This document shows positions 61,106 to 64,000 of a stretch of 64,000 nt of DNA, one piece after another. The position numbers and the translations under genes are program-made. This DNA comes from JBAZWV01 sp041660225 (GTDB lineage Bacteria > Patescibacteriota > Patescibacteriia > 2-12-FULL-60-25): contig JBAZWV010000001.1 in the NCBI GenBank assembly GCA_041660225.1, forward strand, positions 62,001 through 126,000. The letters are read 5' to 3'. Each line of letters starts with the position of its first letter. Within the stretch, counting starts at the first letter, position 1. The notes beneath the pieces were generated by a model, which searched no databases, was not told the origin of the DNA, and was given only the letters and a program-made list of their open reading frames with translations.

Positions 61106-61783
61106 GTGTTTAACGAACTCATCTTCGATGAAACGCTTTTGCAGGGAACCGAGCAGGAAGTGCTTGACCGATGGTTTATCCTGAAGTCGCATGGGTGCAT
61201 CCTCGTCCGACGCAGTATCACGGCGGTGCTTCGTGAGTACGTGGATCAAATCGATCCTGCGGATATCCGAAAAACAAAACCGCCGCCGCCAAAGAAAAAG
61301 TTGCGCGGACGGAAGGTGCACGAACCCGCCTGTCTGAACATGGTCGTCGCCGTGGCGAAATTCAGAGATAGCCCGCGTGTCTTTACGAATGCGACGTTCA
61401 TTCCCCGTTGCTTCAAGTATATGGGAATTCATCTCGATTACACGCCCTCACGATTTATGAAGGGGGTGCGTCCGATGAACTGGGGTGACATTCATGCTGG
61501 CGACGTCATCGCGTTTTCCCTGCCAGACAACGAGAAGAAGCTCTACGGCATCGCAACGAACGAAAAAACGATCGTATATGCTTCGGTGAAGCACGGTCTC
61601 GTCATCGAACGGACGCTTGAAGAGCTTAACCAGTGTGCGTTTCACGGCATGAAACGCATGCTGCCCGAAGGGATGCACCGACGGACGGACATCATTCGTC
61701 TTCCCGCCGGTCGGAAACTCGCCCCAACGAAGGAGACCGTCCGAATGCTCCTTGCGGCCGGCCTCAAACAGAACGCCGCATAA
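61106..61783 (+). CDS. Unknown soluble protein
   Basis: 225 residues, GTG start preceded by AGAAAGG. A basic Pro/Lys-rich segment lies near residue 55-70 (KTKPPPPKKKLRG). Some aromatic/charged blocks but no motif I recognise. TTGACA (61044-61049) lies upstream, with no clear -10. Ends in a strong terminator. Confidence 0.6.
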   Translation: MFNELIFDETLLQGTEQEVLDRWFILKSHGCILVRRSITAVLREYVDQIDPADIRKTKPPPPKKKLRGRKVHEPACLNMVVAVAKFRDSPRVFTNATFIPRCFKYMGIHLDYTPSRFMKGVRPMNWGDIHAGDVIAFSLPDNEKKLYGIATNEKTIVYASVKHGLVIERTLEELNQCAFHGMKRMLPEGMHRRTDIIRLPAGRKLAPTKETVRMLLAAGLKQNAA

Positions 61784-61786
61784 CCT

Positions 61787-61813
61787 CCCCGTTGATCAAC
61801 GGGGATTTTTTTT
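61787..61813 (+). terminator. Intrinsic terminator of the 61106 gene
   Basis: CCCCGTTGATCAACGGGG (61787-61804) is a perfect palindrome followed by A and eight T. Confidence 0.92.
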
Positions 61814-62576
61814 ATTCCTGAGTGATCTCCATGGCCTCCATCGTCGAGACAGTCGTGCCGAACGTGCTATCGCTCTTTACGAGACCCACGTCCTTCACAT
61901 ACCACGCGTTCGCGGTGGTCGTGGAGTGCGCGCCCATGACAGCTGATTCCATTGTGATTGTCTGTTCGATTTTGAGAGCGTTAAACGTCCCTGCAGGTAC
62001 CGTCACAGTCTCTTCACCGATAACTTTGCTTGCGATGTTCGATTTTTGGCGACGACCGTCGAGCATTGCTTTCATCTGGGCGTTTGTTGTATGGATTTCA
62101 ACCTCTGTCGCTAAATTCCACGCACGACCGATCGCGAGATCACTCGGAAGAATCTCTCCTTCCATCGAAATTGTATCGAAGCTCATTTCCATTCCGGTGA
62201 ATGCCTGTGCGATATCGAAATAGCCGGTGCTCTTTATCGCACCGTTCTCACATACGAGATTATTCGTAAGCTTGGATTCGCGTCCTTGGACGGTAAACGT
62301 GTATTCGAGCTTTACCGTTGTCGATGTACGTTCAACCACACGAATCGTAAATGGCGTTTCCATCGTACCGCTCTTCATACGATAGGCGATCGCTGAACCG
62401 GTTTTCAATGGATAATACAGATTAAAACAATCTTCCTGGCCGTTGGAACGAGCAACGGCAGGGGAGGGGGAGGCCTCTGAAGCCGTTTCGGAGGCTCTGG
62501 GGGTCGTAGAGCCGCAACCGGCGCCAAGAAGGACGAGAATCGAACTGGCGGCGATAAAACGAGAAATAGATTTCAT
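61812..62576 (-). CDS. Lipoprotein, unknown
   Basis: 254 residues. Signal peptide with lipobox LLGAGC (Cys21), then a Ser/Pro/Ala linker (24-45) and a beta-rich domain of about 200 residues. Two Cys in the mature domain (DCFNLYY and LVCENG) may form a disulfide. The ending KVIGEETVTVPAGTFNALKI and the W-Y-V-K-D-V-G-L-V-K-S motif resemble DUF3108-like or related lipoproteins, but this is not firm. A TATACT -10 lies upstream (62586-62591). Confidence 0.7.
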   Translation of the reverse strand: MKSISRFIAASSILVLLGAGCGSTTPRASETASEASPSPAVARSNGQEDCFNLYYPLKTGSAIAYRMKSGTMETPFTIRVVERTSTTVKLEYTFTVQGRESKLTNNLVCENGAIKSTGYFDIAQAFTGMEMSFDTISMEGEILPSDLAIGRAWNLATEVEIHTTNAQMKAMLDGRRQKSNIASKVIGEETVTVPAGTFNALKIEQTITMESAVMGAHSTTTANAWYVKDVGLVKSDSTFGTTVSTMEAMEITQE

Positions 62577-62792
62577 ATGGCGGAGAGTATAGATCGAAAG
62601 GATTTTTTTATAAAATCTGAGTTGGTGCCGAATAGGGTACCGAGCGATTTTTTCATTTTTAACGGTGGGGTAGGGGGCTCAAAGCTAGCAAATGGAGTTA
62701 ATCTAGTGTCGCACAATGTATGTTATACGACATTAGGGTAGTTCTTTTTCCTAACGTTTGCAAAATCCATCTTTAAACCCTCTACGCGCTGT
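62577..62792. other. Noncoding gap of about 216 bases
   Basis: A/T-rich with a TATACT -10 for the lipoprotein gene, some G runs and a short inverted repeat TGTCG/CGACA (62709-62734). No convincing gene is seen. Confidence 0.5.
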
Positions 62793-63605
62793 TTAACGTA
62801 CAAATACCTTTCCTGGGACACGTACGTCTAGATACTCTGCGATCTTTGTCTCATCGGGCTTCGTCTTCATGTACGCTTGATACGTCATCAGCTGTGGCTC
62901 TAGAGGCTGCGTGAGATCTATATAGATATCGTAACCTCTCTCACTCACAAATCGCGTTAGAGCAGATTCAGGGCTCTCTACCTTCATGAAACGGAACCTG
63001 ACGCCTCCTAGGACCAAATAACGCGTCGTATCGAGCCAGCGTCGAATCTGCTCTGGTTTGGCCACCTGGAAACCTTGGGACAACGGATCAGCAGTTTTCA
63101 TAACCACGACCGGTAAATGCAATTCGTCAGCAAACGCGCGGGCGGCGACACGGTCCATAGATGCGCGGAGAATATCTTCCGTTGCATCGCCGGTGACGAT
63201 TCCGGTGCTGTCCACTAAGGCGTACTGTTCGAAAGACACCACAACCACACTCCTCTGCCTCTCTTTAATCTTGAGTCGTAAAATGTTTGGATAGGACTTT
63301 TCCACAGCCACCTGATCTACGAACAAACGGTCCTTCAAGCTCGTCGCTAACATTTCTGTATCCAACATTAACAAATTCTTTTTATGCCACGGTTTCCACG
63401 ACCGTTCTTCGAGGATCCGATCGACTTCCGTCATCACCTCTCCCCTGTTCAGGGTCTGCAGCTCCCCTGTCTCGATACTCGAAATATCCAAAAAACCAGA
63501 CATGAATAAAAACCATAACCAACCGGTTACGGCAAAACCCGCGACGATCATAATCGTCACGCCGTAGCCGGTACGCTGATCTTCGCGTCTTCGCGTCCGG
63601 AACAT
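62793..63605 (-). CDS. ftsQ: Cell division protein FtsQ/DivIB
   Basis: 270 residues from the ATG at 63605, which has a GGGGAGG-type Shine-Dalgarno; the ATG at 63632 (nine residues longer) is an alternative, seven bases after the alr stop. A basic cytoplasmic tail, one membrane helix (about 13-38), then a POTRA domain (about 40-115; IETGELQTLNRGEVMTEVDR and VAVEKSYPNILRLKIKERQR) and the FtsQ beta domain. Septal scaffold protein. Gene order alr-ftsQ on the minus strand is plausible for a division cluster. Confidence 0.87.
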   Translation of the reverse strand: MFRTRRREDQRTGYGVTIMIVAGFAVTGWLWFLFMSGFLDISSIETGELQTLNRGEVMTEVDRILEERSWKPWHKKNLLMLDTEMLATSLKDRLFVDQVAVEKSYPNILRLKIKERQRSVVVVSFEQYALVDSTGIVTGDATEDILRASMDRVAARAFADELHLPVVVMKTADPLSQGFQVAKPEQIRRWLDTTRYLVLGGVRFRFMKVESPESALTRFVSERGYDIYIDLTQPLEPQLMTYQAYMKTKPDETKIAEYLDVRVPGKVFVR

Positions 63606-63639
63606 GCCTCCCCTCCCCTCACGCGGGTCCATAGGCTGT

Positions 63640-64000
63640 TTAGCGTACCACAACGCGCGGTAAGAGCGGATTTACACGTGTTACGATTTCGTAATTGATT
63701 GAACCAATCTTTGATGCAATATCTTCGGCGCTTACGACCTCATTTTTTTGCCGTCCGAGCAACACGACCTCGTCTTCGACGCGAACTCCCGGTACATCTG
63801 TCACGTCAATGACACACATGTTCATACAAACGCGCCCCATCACCTTGCATCGATGACCACGTACGAGCACCGTTGCGGAGCCGGAAAGCTTGCGATCAAA
63901 TCCGTCCCAGTATCCAACAGGAATAATCGCGAGGACAGAATCACGATTCGCGCGTTCGGTGAGCCCATAACTGACCGGCGTTCCCTTTTTCACACGCTTC
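63640..64000 (-). CDS. alr: Alanine racemase, C-terminal part (5' end outside window)
   Basis: At least 119 residues are visible; the frame stays open to the window edge, and the first GTG seen here is internal. It makes D-alanine for peptidoglycan. The C-terminal beta-domain is clear: VSYGLTERANRDSVLAIIPV, GYWDGFDRKLSG, the catalytic-side VMGRVCMNMCVIDVTDV, and DEVVLLG. The PLP-Lys end lies outside the window. Seven bases separate it from the earlier possible ftsQ start. Confidence 0.93.
   Translation of the reverse strand, partial: KRVKKGTPVSYGLTERANRDSVLAIIPVGYWDGFDRKLSGSATVLVRGHRCKVMGRVCMNMCVIDVTDVPGVRVEDEVVLLGRQKNEVVSAEDIASKIGSINYEIVTRVNPLLPRVVVR

Noticed and set aside
1..64000. CRISPR arrays, insertion sequences or prophage
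   Set aside because: No array-like repeats with spacers, no transposase or integrase genes, and no att-like duplications were seen in reading the window.

Overview
The window looks like a piece of a compact bacterial chromosome with roughly balanced base composition, most likely from the Candidate Phyla Radiation (Patescibacteria) or a close ally. The support is indirect: genes are packed with tiny gaps and stop/start overlaps; many starts lack a Shine-Dalgarno motif; there is a small zinc-ribbon protein with C-x2-C-x17-C-x2-C spacing of a kind common in that group; a secreted protein carries KRRWI/P-type repeats like those of many Patescibacteria surface proteins; and many proteins are single-pass anchored or unrecognised. 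Lineage assignment is inference, not shown by a marker gene such as 16S rRNA.

Layout. 1-5404: F1Fo ATP synthase genes atpF-H-A-G-D-C (atpE/atpB lie upstream, outside). 5411-16116: housekeeping (thpR, a WecG/TagA glycosyltransferase, gltX, a coiled-coil M23 peptidase, dus, uvrB, dnaG, rpoD, tRNA-Asn). 16254-19548: small stress or accessory proteins (hemerythrin-like, two VOC proteins, DUF1428, DoxX-like, a SET-domain protein). 19716-29120: BaiN/YhiN-type flavoprotein, zinc ribbon, M23-like protein, a very unusual lysyl-oxidase/sugar-dehydrogenase fusion, cold-shock protein, ABC-F ATPase, Tag glycosylase, C39-like protein, greA.

29121-30741 is the most unusual locus: an intergenic stretch of about 445 bases that can fold into a multi-helix RNA, then a perfect 28-base palindrome, then an A+T-rich stand-alone reverse transcriptase of group II-like type. 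The next operon has its own promoter inside the 3' end of the reverse transcriptase gene, so the RNA/RT unit looks like a self-contained cassette. It matches none of the classical layouts (diversity-generating retroelement, complete group II intron, canonical retron) and is the best candidate here for an undescribed system.

30771-38148: ABC-2 exporter, a PadR/PspC envelope-stress pair with a clear operator, YggT, an msrA-x-msrB repair cluster and an HD phosphohydrolase. 38236-46993: a fused glucose-6-phosphate/6-phosphogluconate dehydrogenase, an alkyltransferase-like protein, an FG-GAP/L,D-transpeptidase fusion, a beta-CASP nuclease, an EamA transporter and a membrane-anchored glycosidase. 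47093-51387: typA, two tiny membrane peptides behind a near-consensus promoter, unknown proteins and a DEDD-type exonuclease.

51430-55433: ribonucleotide reductase locus with paired NrdR boxes, a chain of overlapping mini-ORFs, an NrdB carrying both an ATP-cone and an NrdJ-type TSCPD domain, and a cone-less NrdA. 55441-64000: DedA protein, RmuC, SanA/YdcF protein, a lipoprotein with two CxxCH haem motifs and a myxobacterial-looking leader, another lipoprotein, then ftsQ and the 3' part of alr. Intrinsic terminators, several overlapping stop codons, and promoters with TTGACA-like -35 and TATACT/TATAAT-like -10 elements were located by eye throughout.
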